Below are positions 20,484-28,548 of a stretch of DNA of 64,000 nucleotides, in pieces (positions within the stretch are counted from its first letter, which is position 1; the number at the start of each line of letters is the position of its first letter). This DNA is from an uncultured Alphaproteobacteria bacterium. GTDB taxonomy: Bacteria; Pseudomonadota; Alphaproteobacteria; UBA6615. Made by a program: the position numbers and the translations under genes. Location: NCBI GenBank assembly GCA_943787445.1, contig CALSML010000018.1, positions 39,093 to 103,092 on the forward strand, given 5' to 3'. A model generated the notes under the pieces. That model did no database searches and had not been told where the DNA came from. It worked only from the letters and a program-made list of their open reading frames with translations.

Positions 20484-21116
20484 ATGACCCAACTCGACGT
20501 TTCGATCGACGGCATCACCGAGGGCCAGCGCATTCCGGAAGAATTCGCGTTCGGCGTACGCACCGAAGACACTCCGTTCACATTTGGCGCCAATATCAGC
20601 CCGGCAATCCGCTGGAGTGCAGGCCCGGGCGGCACCAAATCCTACGCCATCATCATGCATGATAGCAGTGTCCCAACGGTATTCGACGATGCCAATCAGG
20701 AGGGCAAGGTTATCCCGGCCGATCTGGCGCGAATGGATTTCATGCACTGGATTCTCGTCGACATCCCGGCTGCGACAACCAGTCTGGCCAAAGGTGCGGA
20801 ATCCGAGGCCGTCGTCTCCAAAGGCAAGCCAACCGGGCCCGGCGCTCATGGCGTGCGGGGCGCCAATGACTTCGGCATGTTCATGGCTGGCAATCCCGAC
20901 ATGGCCGGAAACTACGGTGGCTATGACGGGCCTGCCCCACCCTGGAATGACGAGTTGATGCACGAATATGTCTTCTCCGTGTATGCCCTCGATGTGGAAT
21001 CCCTCGGCCTGAAAGGCGTGTTCAGTGGCGCTGACGCCCGTGCGGCCATGGAAGGGCATGTTCTGGCCAGCGGCGCTGTGGTCGGCACCTACACGCTAAA
21101 TCCGGATCTTCTCTAA
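20484..21116 (+). CDS. YbhB/YbcL-type PEBP family protein
   Basis: A 210-residue phosphatidylethanolamine-binding-protein-like domain. Landmarks are IPEEFAFGVRTED at the N-terminus, SPAIRWSAGPGGTKSYAIIM, DFMHWILVDIP, and GYDGPAPPWNDELMHEYVFS with the ligand-pocket residues. No signal peptide. A good ribosome-binding sequence (AGGGAGG) lies 8 bases before the ATG. Bacterial members have unknown ligands; some inhibit proteases or kinases. It stands alone between the lpxR relic and the convergent CoA-ligase gene. Confidence 0.85.
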   Translation: MTQLDVSIDGITEGQRIPEEFAFGVRTEDTPFTFGANISPAIRWSAGPGGTKSYAIIMHDSSVPTVFDDANQEGKVIPADLARMDFMHWILVDIPAATTSLAKGAESEAVVSKGKPTGPGAHGVRGANDFGMFMAGNPDMAGNYGGYDGPAPPWNDELMHEYVFSVYALDVESLGLKGVFSGADARAAMEGHVLASGAVVGTYTLNPDLL

Positions 21117-21119
21117 CTG

Positions 21120-22451
21120 TCAGTCTGTGGCCTCGGCGTAGTCCACCAGACGGCTTTTGTAGTCTGAACGCGGCAGAGAGTTGAACGCCACCAGTTCGAT
21201 CTTTGCGATAAAGATCAGTTTGGTCCGAATCGCGGTTTCGATCGCTTCGGCAAGACCCGGCTCGGAAGACTGCCCTTCAGCGGTCTCCACACAGATTCTG
21301 AGTGGTGGCAATTGCTGCACGCCTTTCTTCGAAGGTCGTACCGAGATCAGCCCGCTAACATCGGGCTGAAAATCATTGATGACTTCCCGGATGGCGCTGG
21401 GAAAAACGTTCACACCGCGGACGATCAGCATGTCATCCGTGCGGCCAATGCACCTAATGCGTGGCCCGGTACGGCCACTGGTAACTGGTCCCATACGGAC
21501 CTGAACATGATCGCGTGAACGGAAGCGCAATAGCGGTGCCCCTTCCTGCATCAGATGGGTATAGACCGGCTCACCCTCGGCACCATCTTCAAAAGGGATG
21601 GGCTGTTCGGTGACGGGATCGATCAGCTCCATATGAATGTAGTCACGGGCAAGAAAGCTCATGCCGTCCTGCTCGGGACCTTCGCCAAACATGGAAATCG
21701 AGACCTCACCAAGTCCGAGCACTTCATGCACTTTCGCATTGAAGGCCTCCTCAATCTGGGCGCGCACCGTAGGTTCGCCCCCGCCCGGCTCGCCACCAGC
21801 GACGAGAGTTTCCAGGCCCACAGACCGCGGGTCGATCCCGCGTGCACGCGCCGCTTCGGCGATGTAGAGAAAATAGGAGGGTGTGCCGGGGATGGCCTGA
21901 ACCTGAAACCGCTCCAGCGCGGTGAGCAGGCGTTCAGTGTTGCCACTGCCAACCGGCACCATGCGAACGCCCAGCGCGATCATCGATTCATGCACCGCAC
22001 CAGCTGCAAATGGACCGGAATTATAGGTCGTGACCACGCGATGATGGGGGCGGATACCCGCCGCGAAATAGCTGCGGTTCGAGGTATGAATCCAGCGCTT
22101 CAGGTCACCCTGTGTCACCGGAATGTAGAGTGGCGCGCCCGACGTGCCACTGGTCGAATAGATTCGCACGAGATCCTCGAGCGGCGCAGCGAGTTGCTTG
22201 CCCAGCGGCAAATGCGCGGCCTGACTGGCGCGGAGCTCGTCCTTAACCGTAAAGGGCAAATGACGCAAGTCATCAAGCCCGCCAACGGATTCCGGTGTCT
22301 TGAATCCGGCTTCGGTCAGCTTCTCCCGATAGAAGTCAGACTTCGCAAACAGGTATTCAACCTGCTTGCGATAGACCGGTTCGTCTTTCCGTTTCTGATC
22401 TGCCGGCTCCCGGGTTTCAGCCTCAGGGTCGAACAGTTCATGCAAGGTCAT
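21120..22451 (-). CDS. PaaK-like acyl-CoA (phenylacetate-CoA family) ligase
   Basis: A 443-residue AMP-forming ligase of the phenylacetate-CoA ligase family. The adenylate-binding motif reads YSTSGTSGAPLYIPVT, the acyl-adenylate motif is around GLGEVSISMFGEG, and the C-terminal lid has GRTDDMLIVRGVNVFPSAI. The start at 22451 is 4 bases past the stop of the citryl-CoA-lyase-like gene, giving a tight two-gene operon. It would activate an aromatic or other carboxylic acid to its CoA thioester. The true substrate is unknown. Context with a B12 mutase, hydratase and monooxygenase argues for a role other than the standard phenylacetate pathway, none of whose paaABCDE genes are nearby. Confidence 0.85.
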   Translation of the reverse strand: MTLHELFDPEAETREPADQKRKDEPVYRKQVEYLFAKSDFYREKLTEAGFKTPESVGGLDDLRHLPFTVKDELRASQAAHLPLGKQLAAPLEDLVRIYSTSGTSGAPLYIPVTQGDLKRWIHTSNRSYFAAGIRPHHRVVTTYNSGPFAAGAVHESMIALGVRMVPVGSGNTERLLTALERFQVQAIPGTPSYFLYIAEAARARGIDPRSVGLETLVAGGEPGGGEPTVRAQIEEAFNAKVHEVLGLGEVSISMFGEGPEQDGMSFLARDYIHMELIDPVTEQPIPFEDGAEGEPVYTHLMQEGAPLLRFRSRDHVQVRMGPVTSGRTGPRIRCIGRTDDMLIVRGVNVFPSAIREVINDFQPDVSGLISVRPSKKGVQQLPPLRICVETAEGQSSEPGLAEAIETAIRTKLIFIAKIELVAFNSLPRSDYKSRLVDYAEATD

Positions 22452-22455
22452 GGGA

Positions 22456-23235
22456 CTATTTCCCGTCGTATTCGATGGCCTCTTCGCCATGATGGGCAAG
22501 GAGAAATCCGATTGGCCGTTCGATCTCTTCGTTCAGATGCCCGATCAGACCGATTGTGCGCGCAAGGATCGGAATCCCGCGGATTGCGGTTTTGGGAAAC
22601 TCGAGGTCCAGCAGAACAGCCGCCATCGGCCCCTGCAGATTCATCGGCAATGGCTTGCCCCACACGGTCTCGACGGCAGCCGGAAAGGCCCTAAGCGCAT
22701 TGACATGACGGCCGGAGACGCCACGTGCATCTGCCAGTTCCAGAATGCGAACGGCGCGCGGATCGACCGGATGATGGATCGGATGCCCGAAGCCCGGGAT
22801 AAATTTCCCCACAGCCTTGTGTTCCTGTGCAATCGCCAATGCTGCATCCTCGGCCGAAGCTCCCGCTTCAATGCGATTTACGGCGTCATCCAGCATCACG
22901 CCACAGACATCGGCACTACCAAGGATCACCGAGCCAACGCCCAGCAGGCCGGCCGCAACCGCGCCATGGAAGGCTTCGGGTGCTGCTGCGAGAGTCATGC
23001 GCGCGGCCTGCACGCTTGGTGTCAATCCATGTTCAGCCAGCCCGACCACCAGAACATCCATAAAGAACGCCTGATCCTCCGTCGGCTCACGACCCGTCAG
23101 GTGGAAAAAGAAGAATACTGCCATGGACGAGTGCCCCATGACCTCGTTGCACAAATCCTTGCCGCGTACGGTGATCGAGGACGCGTCAGCGGTTTCAATT
23201 GCGCTTTTCGCCTCGCCTTTTTTACCAATCAACAT
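22456..23235 (-). CDS. Citryl-CoA lyase/citrate synthase-like enzyme
   Basis: A 259-residue protein corresponding to the small citrate-synthase-fold lyases. Motifs include MGHSSMAVFFFFHLTGREPT near the N-terminus, PSVQAARMTLAAAP, FHGAVAAGLLGVGSV, and IPGFGHPIHHPVDPRA with the catalytic His. It is much shorter than citrate synthase (about 430) and resembles free-standing citryl-CoA lyases that cleave or form a C-C bond with acetyl-CoA or a related CoA ester. I start at 23235, preceded by GGGGGAG; the longer frame to 23349 lacks similarity. First gene of the minus-strand half of the catabolic cluster. Confidence 0.8.
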   Translation of the reverse strand: MLIGKKGEAKSAIETADASSITVRGKDLCNEVMGHSSMAVFFFFHLTGREPTEDQAFFMDVLVVGLAEHGLTPSVQAARMTLAAAPEAFHGAVAAGLLGVGSVILGSADVCGVMLDDAVNRIEAGASAEDAALAIAQEHKAVGKFIPGFGHPIHHPVDPRAVRILELADARGVSGRHVNALRAFPAAVETVWGKPLPMNLQGPMAAVLLDLEFPKTAIRGIPILARTIGLIGHLNEEIERPIGFLLAHHGEEAIEYDGK

Positions 23236-23303
23236 AAGTTTCTCCCCCAGATACCTGCCGACGATAGGGAGTCTTTCAGACCCGAACAACATTTCTGATA
23301 TGC

Positions 23304-23315
23304 GAATAATTATTC
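23304..23315. promoter_or_regulatory. Perfect AT-rich palindrome in a divergent promoter region
   Basis: GAATAATTATTC is a 12-base perfect palindrome, located 69 bases upstream of the citryl-CoA-lyase-like start and 117 bases upstream of the flavin monooxygenase start. It is a reasonable operator for joint control of the divergent halves of the cluster. No regulator gene lies in the immediate cluster; the nearest candidate is the IclR gene at 33.5 kb. Confidence 0.3.
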
Positions 23316-23431
23316 TTGCGACTGAACGCAGTTGACTCCGCCGACCCACCTCCCCCTACAATCAAGCCACCAAGCGATACAAAACGGCCTTAAAGCCCCT
23401 CGCGCCCGAAGTCTTGTGGGAGATTGACGCC

Positions 23432-24547
23432 ATGAAGTACGGAATGTTCAGCATGCCCCTACGTCCGCCCGGGGGCGACGTGACTGGCAATTATCACCGT
23501 GACATCCAGACCTATATCCACGCCGACAAACTCGGATACTCGGAAGGCTGGATGGGTGAGCATTACACCATTCCTTGGGAGCCGATCCCGGCAACCGACC
23601 TGTTCGCAGCAACAGTGTTCGCGCAGACCGAACAGATTCGGGTCGGTACAGGCGTGGTGTTGTTACCCATGCACGACCCCCGACTGGTGGCTCTGCGGAT
23701 TGCCTATCTTGATCACCTTTCAAAAGGCCGTCTGAATTTCGGTATTGGCGCAGGTGGCGCTCCCACGGACTTCCATTTCTTCGACATCAATTATCAGGAA
23801 GGCGAGCATCGCGAACGCATGCGTGAAGCGATCGGTGCCATCAAACGACTTTGGACCGAAGAAGACCCATTCGAGCACAATGGCAAGTTCTGGCAGTTCA
23901 AAGTACCCGAACCAATGCCAAAGATTCCACTCTATCACCACATCCGTCCCTATCAGGACCCCCATCCGCCCATCGCGGTTGCGGGCCTGCACAAATACTC
24001 GGAATCGCTGGAAACAGCGGGCCGGGAGGGCTGGATACCGATGAGTGTGAACTATCTGCCGGCCGCCAACCTGAATACCCACTGGGATGCGGTTCTCAAG
24101 GGCGCCAAGGAAACCGGCCGCACACCAAGCCGCAAGGACTGGCGCGTGGCGCGTGAAATCTATGTCGGCAAGACCGATGCAGAAGCCCGCGAACATGCGC
24201 TGAGCGGCGGAATGGCGCGGGCCTATAACGACTATATGTACAATGTCCTGAAATCCCTCGGCGTCGTTGATCTCTACAAGGAGAACGAGGACATCAAGGA
24301 CGAAGACCTGACCGCGGAATATATCTGCGACAACATCTGGATTGTTGGCAGCCCGGATACCGTGACCGAGAAACTGCGCAAGCTCTATGACGACACGGGT
24401 GGCTTCGGGACCGTTCTGCAGGTTCAGTATGTCTACGAACCCTTTGATGCCTGGCTCTCGAACATGGATTTGTTCGCCAAGGAGGTCATGCCCAACCTCG
24501 CCGACCTCGTTCCCGATGATGCGGAAAGTGCTGCTGCAGCCCAATAG
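23432..24547 (+). CDS. LLM-class flavin-dependent monooxygenase
   Basis: A 371-residue luciferase-like TIM-barrel flavoprotein. It begins MKYGMFSMPLRPPGGD and contains GYSEGWMGEHYTIPWEP, QIRVGTGVVLLPMHDPRLVA and GRLNFGIGAGG, typical of FMNH2-dependent monooxygenases of the limonene monooxygenase/type II Baeyer-Villiger branch. Start at 23432 follows GTGGGAG. It needs reduced flavin from a partner reductase; a flavin reductase family gene is at 35.25 kb but not in the same operon. First gene of the plus-strand operon, it probably inserts oxygen into the pathway substrate. Reaction type cannot be fixed from sequence. Confidence 0.85.
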   Translation: MKYGMFSMPLRPPGGDVTGNYHRDIQTYIHADKLGYSEGWMGEHYTIPWEPIPATDLFAATVFAQTEQIRVGTGVVLLPMHDPRLVALRIAYLDHLSKGRLNFGIGAGGAPTDFHFFDINYQEGEHRERMREAIGAIKRLWTEEDPFEHNGKFWQFKVPEPMPKIPLYHHIRPYQDPHPPIAVAGLHKYSESLETAGREGWIPMSVNYLPAANLNTHWDAVLKGAKETGRTPSRKDWRVAREIYVGKTDAEAREHALSGGMARAYNDYMYNVLKSLGVVDLYKENEDIKDEDLTAEYICDNIWIVGSPDTVTEKLRKLYDDTGGFGTVLQVQYVYEPFDAWLSNMDLFAKEVMPNLADLVPDDAESAAAAQ

Positions 24548-24629
24548 GGGAACGACTTCATGAGTTCAGCCGGGATGTTGCTGCCATCAAGCGACATTCC
24601 GGCCTCTCGAAGAACGAGGGAGACACATC

Positions 24630-25661
24630 ATGTCAGTTGCCGAAGAATCCGGTCTAAGCGTGTCGAGCAACGTCGCGCAATGTCTCGTCGACGAACGTAT
24701 TCCTGTTATCGACATCAGTGGCTACCTGTCCGGCGACCCACAGGCCGTCGAACAGTTTGCCGTGGATTTGCGCGCAATTCAGGAAGATCTGGGTTTCTAC
24801 TGCATCGTGAACCACGGTGTTGATCAATCCCTGATCGACAGCGCCTTTGATCAAATCGCAGAGCTCTTCGCCCTGCCTGAAGACGTCAAAATGAACCACA
24901 AGGTCGATTTTCATCATCAGGGTTTCATCCCCAACAAGGCGATGATCCTGCGCTGGTCGAAGATTACCAAGAACGAGAAGAAGGACCTGAACGAGGCCTG
25001 GGCCTTCATGCGCGAACGTACCGCCGATGATCCCAAGGTGGTGGCCAATATCCGGCATCGCGGCCTGAACCAGTGGCCCGAAGCACTGCCGGAATTCCGC
25101 AAGACCCTGTTGAACTATCAGGAAACAATGGCTGATCTGGCTACACGGATGTTGCCGGCCTATGCGCTGGCACTCGACCTTCCCGCAGACTACTTCGACG
25201 ACAAGTTTTCCACCCCCGAATACTACAATCGATGTGCCTGGTACCCGCCAGTCGATGTCGAAGAGGGCCAGTTCTCCCTGTCACCCCATTCGGATCATAG
25301 TTCCATGACCTATCTTCCCCTCATGGACGTGCCCGGTCTGCAGGTGATGTCCCCGACGGGGAAATGGATCGAGGTCGAACCCCTGCGGGGCGCCATCGTC
25401 GTCAACACCGGCGAATTCTTCAATCGTTGGACCAATGGTCGTTTCATCGCCACCCCACACCGCGTGGTTCCGCCAACCAAAGACCGCTACGCCCTGACAT
25501 TCTTCTACAATTGCAACGATGAAACTGTCGCAGACCCCTTTCCGTCCTGCATTGCGCCCGGGGAAACACCGAAAAGCGAGCCCATGTCGTTCCATGATTT
25601 CTTTGTGACCTATATGGATGGTAATTACATTTACCGAACAGCCGAAATGGATCAGGATTGA
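24630..25661 (+). CDS. Isopenicillin N synthase-like 2-oxoglutarate/Fe(II) oxygenase
   Basis: A 343-residue non-haem iron oxygenase. It opens IPVIDISGYLSGD, continues FYCIVNHGVDQSLIDSAFD, and holds the metal triad as SPHSDHSSMTYLPL (His, Asp) and ATPHRVVPP (His), with the 2-oxoglutarate-binding Arg following at RYALTFFYN. Soluble. It follows the LLM monooxygenase after 82 bases on the same strand and precedes the enoyl-CoA hydratase, so a hydroxylation or desaturation step within the pathway is likely. Substrate unknown. Confidence 0.88.
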   Translation: MSVAEESGLSVSSNVAQCLVDERIPVIDISGYLSGDPQAVEQFAVDLRAIQEDLGFYCIVNHGVDQSLIDSAFDQIAELFALPEDVKMNHKVDFHHQGFIPNKAMILRWSKITKNEKKDLNEAWAFMRERTADDPKVVANIRHRGLNQWPEALPEFRKTLLNYQETMADLATRMLPAYALALDLPADYFDDKFSTPEYYNRCAWYPPVDVEEGQFSLSPHSDHSSMTYLPLMDVPGLQVMSPTGKWIEVEPLRGAIVVNTGEFFNRWTNGRFIATPHRVVPPTKDRYALTFFYNCNDETVADPFPSCIAPGETPKSEPMSFHDFFVTYMDGNYIYRTAEMDQD

Positions 25662-25715
25662 TCCCCGGCGACGCGGGACCGTCGATCTCCAGTATGTAAC
25701 CGGACGGAATTACCC

Positions 25716-26492
25716 ATGAGTACCGATCAAATTCACACTGAAACGCGCGAGCGCGTTCTCTATGTCACCATCGACCGCGCCGAAAAGCACAACGCGCTCA
25801 GCCTTTCGATTCTGGACACGATCCGCACCACTTTCACCGATGCCGCTGATGATGACACCCTCATCGCTGTTGTGTTGCAGGGCGCAGGGGAGAAGACATT
25901 CGCCGCAGGCGGAGATCTCCGGGAACTGGCGGAACTGCGTACCGCCAAGGAAGCCGAAAACATGGCCGGCGATGCCAAGGCCGCTTTCAATGCCATCCGT
26001 GACTGTCCGGTGCCGGTCATCGCCGCCATGAACGGCAATGCCTTCGGAGGCGGCGCAGAACTGGCCGTGTCCTGTGATTTTCGGGTCGCGGCAGCCCATG
26101 CGCGGATCGGTTTCGTGCAGGGACGTCTGGCCCTCGCCACGGCCTGGGGTGGTGGCCCCGACCTGCTGGACCTTGTTGGACGTGCCCGCGGACTGCGTCT
26201 GCTGGCCACATCCGAAATGCTGTCCCCGGCTCAGGCGCTCGAAACCGGCCTCTATGACACTGTCGCCGCCGACAGCGAGGCGTTCAGCCAGACTATTGAA
26301 AAATTTCTGGAACCTATGCGCAAACAAACGCCCCAGTCCATGCGCGCCTTCAAGGCGGTGGCCAGCTCTCACCGCCGCAAGGACACACGCGACGAGATGC
26401 ACAGGATTGAAACGGCTATGTTCGTGAAGACATGGGTCCATGATGATCACTGGGAGGCCGCCGAACGGGCCCTCCCGTCGAAAAAAGGATGA
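25716..26492 (+). CDS. Enoyl-CoA hydratase/isomerase family protein
   Basis: A 258-residue crotonase-fold protein. It shows ITIDRAEKHNALS-like beginnings (VTIDRAEKHNALSLSILD), the oxyanion-hole stretch TFAAGGDLRELAEL, and the second loop AAMNGNAFGGGAELAVSCDF. The usual hydratase Glu positions fall in GGGAELAVSCD and in LALATAWGGGPDLLDLVG, where the second Glu appears replaced; a plain hydratase is therefore not assured and an isomerase or hydrolase role is possible. The mutase gene begins 4 bases after its stop. Confidence 0.85.
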   Translation: MSTDQIHTETRERVLYVTIDRAEKHNALSLSILDTIRTTFTDAADDDTLIAVVLQGAGEKTFAAGGDLRELAELRTAKEAENMAGDAKAAFNAIRDCPVPVIAAMNGNAFGGGAELAVSCDFRVAAAHARIGFVQGRLALATAWGGGPDLLDLVGRARGLRLLATSEMLSPAQALETGLYDTVAADSEAFSQTIEKFLEPMRKQTPQSMRAFKAVASSHRRKDTRDEMHRIETAMFVKTWVHDDHWEAAERALPSKKG

Positions 26493-26496
26493 TGCC

Positions 26497-28140
26497 GTGA
26501 GCGATTCATCTGCAGCCGAGAACAAACCGGGCGAAACGCCCCGGCGGGAACCACCCACGAAGCCTTCGACCGCGACCCCGTCCGGTATTGAAGTGCCCCC
26601 CATTGTTACGGCAGATATGGTGCGGACGCCCGATCAGGGCATGCCCGGAGAACTTCCGTTCACGCGCGGCATTTTCCCGGACGGATATCGCGGTCGTCTC
26701 TGGACCATTCGCCAGTATTCCGGGTTCGGCACCGCCGAAGAATCCAACGAGCGGTACCGCTTTCTGCTGGAGAAAGGCCAGACCGGCCTGTCTGTCGCAC
26801 TCGATCTGCCTACCCAGTGCGGCTACGACCCGGTGGATCCCATCGCAAAATCCGAAGTCGGAAAAGTGGGGGTCTCGCTCTCCAACCTGGCTGAGGCAGA
26901 GATTCTGTTCGACGAAATCGATGTATCGGGTATCTCCACATCCTTCACAATTAACGGCACCGCCTCCATCATCTATGCGATGTATTGCGCGGTGGCCGAC
27001 AAACAGGGTGTCCCGCGCGAAAAACTCACGGGCACAATCCAGAACGACATTCTGAAGGAGTATGTGGCGCGGGGGACCTGGATTTTCCCGGTGCGCCCCT
27101 CGCTGCGCCTGATAGCAGACACGATCCTCTTCTCCAACGAGCAGACCCCCCGTTTCAACCCCATCAGCATTGCCGGCGCGCATGTCCGCGATGCGGGCTG
27201 CACGGCCGTAGAGGAGATGGGCTACACTCTGGCCAACGGGCTGGCCTATATCGACGAACTGATCCGACGCGGCGGCGACGTCGAAAAATTTGCCCGGCGC
27301 CTGAGCTTCTTCTTCTACGTTCACATGGATTTCTTCGAGGAGGTCTGCAAGTTCCGGGCAGGCCGCCGTCTCTGGGCGAAGCTGCTGACCGAACGTTATG
27401 GCGTCAAGGACCCCAAAGCACTGATGTTCCGGTTCGGTGTCGTTTGCGGCGGGTCGTCCCTTGTCGGCGCACAGCCGGACAACAATGTGGTGCGAGTCGG
27501 CATCGAGAACATGGCTGCCGTGATGGGGGGTGCACAATCGATCTTCACCGCCGCATTCGACGAGGCCTACCAGATTCCCACCGAACATTCGGCCGAAATC
27601 GCCGTCCGCACGCAGCAGATCGTCGCCCATGAATCCGGGATCGCACGCACTGTCGATCCGCTGGGTGGCAGCTATTATGTGGAATGGCTGACTGACCAGA
27701 TGGAAGACGAAATCACCAAGGTCATTGACGAGATCGAAGCCTATGGCGGTGTCACCAAGGCGGTCGAGGATGGCTGGCTCCAGCTCAAGATCGCCCAGCG
27801 CGCGTCCGAACGCAAACGCAAGGTCGACAGCGGTGAAACCGTGATCGTCGGGCAGAACTATTTCCGTCGCGAAGACCAGAATGAAGGCGTGGCCGAGCTC
27901 TTCAAGCTCGACCCGCAGGCCTCGGCTCGGGTGATCGAAAAATTCGAACGCCTGCGCGACACGCGCGACGATGCCGAAGTCGCCAGAACGCTCGCCGCAC
28001 TGGAAAAAGCTGCCGCCACCGATACCGAAAACCTGATGCCCTATCTGATTGATTGCTGCCACGCCTACGCCACCGTGGGAGAGATGGTCTCGACCCTCAA
28101 GTCCCAATGGGGCGAGTTCGAAGAGCCGGTTCGACTGTAG
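26497..28140 (+). CDS. B12-dependent acyl-CoA mutase, large (substrate-binding) subunit
   Basis: A 547-residue substrate-binding subunit of the methylmalonyl-CoA mutase family without a B12-binding domain, which is encoded by the next gene. I start at GTG 26497, preceded by AAGGATG and just after the hydratase stop. The first ~50 residues are low-complexity; the barrel begins near FTRGIFPDGYRGRLWTIRQY. Residues Y74 (TIRQYSGFG), R192 (EYVARGTWIFP) and H229 (SIAGAHVRDAG) occupy the places of Y89, R207 and H244 of methylmalonyl-CoA mutase with identical spacing. Isobutyryl-CoA mutases have Phe/Gln and 2-hydroxyisobutyryl-CoA mutases Ile/Gln there. The Arg binds a substrate carboxylate, so a methylmalonyl- or ethylmalonyl-CoA-like substrate is inferred. 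Confidence 0.92.
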   Translation: MSDSSAAENKPGETPRREPPTKPSTATPSGIEVPPIVTADMVRTPDQGMPGELPFTRGIFPDGYRGRLWTIRQYSGFGTAEESNERYRFLLEKGQTGLSVALDLPTQCGYDPVDPIAKSEVGKVGVSLSNLAEAEILFDEIDVSGISTSFTINGTASIIYAMYCAVADKQGVPREKLTGTIQNDILKEYVARGTWIFPVRPSLRLIADTILFSNEQTPRFNPISIAGAHVRDAGCTAVEEMGYTLANGLAYIDELIRRGGDVEKFARRLSFFFYVHMDFFEEVCKFRAGRRLWAKLLTERYGVKDPKALMFRFGVVCGGSSLVGAQPDNNVVRVGIENMAAVMGGAQSIFTAAFDEAYQIPTEHSAEIAVRTQQIVAHESGIARTVDPLGGSYYVEWLTDQMEDEITKVIDEIEAYGGVTKAVEDGWLQLKIAQRASERKRKVDSGETVIVGQNYFRREDQNEGVAELFKLDPQASARVIEKFERLRDTRDDAEVARTLAALEKAAATDTENLMPYLIDCCHAYATVGEMVSTLKSQWGEFEEPVRL

Positions 28141-28149
28141 GATAGTGCG

Positions 28150-28548
28150 ATGAGCCTGAACGGAAAGCGTATCCTGATCGCCAAGCCCGGCCTCGACGGA
28201 CACGATGTTGGTGCGAAGATCATCGCCCTGGCCCTGCGGGATGCCGGCGCCGATGTGATCTATACCGGATTACGTCGCAGCCCGGACTATATCGCGCGGG
28301 TTGCCGTGGACGAGGATGTGGACGCGGTCGGACTTTCCATTCTCTCTGGCAGTCACAAGGAACTGGTGGAAGAAACGATGCGGTGTCTCAAGGAACTGGA
28401 CGCGGGCGATATTCATCTGTTTGTCGGCGGCACCATCCCCAGCGAAGACCATGACGAATTGGTTCAGGCTGGCGCACGCGGCATCTTCACCGCAGAAATG
28501 AGCCTGAATGATGTTGTTGCCGCGGTTGAGGCGGATCTCGTCACATGA
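28150..28548 (+). CDS. B12-dependent acyl-CoA mutase, small (cobalamin-binding) subunit
   Basis: A 132-residue B12-binding domain. It carries the DxHxxG-type motif as LDGHDVGAKIIALALRDAG, the SxL stretch GLSILSGSHKELV and the GG pair in LFVGGTIPSEDH. It binds adenosylcobalamin base-off through the motif His and pairs with the large subunit encoded 9 bases upstream. Its stop overlaps the start of the CoA-transferase gene (ATGA). Split mutases of this layout occur among archaeal methylmalonyl-CoA mutases and bacterial isobutyryl- and hydroxyisobutyryl-CoA mutases. Confidence 0.93.
   Translation: MSLNGKRILIAKPGLDGHDVGAKIIALALRDAGADVIYTGLRRSPDYIARVAVDEDVDAVGLSILSGSHKELVEETMRCLKELDAGDIHLFVGGTIPSEDHDELVQAGARGIFTAEMSLNDVVAAVEADLVT

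Noticed and set aside
26506..28203. 565-residue open frame on the minus strand opposite the mutase genes
   Set aside because: Antisense to a clearly conserved enzyme, no family similarity, His/Gly/Asp-rich composition typical of GC-rich antisense frames.
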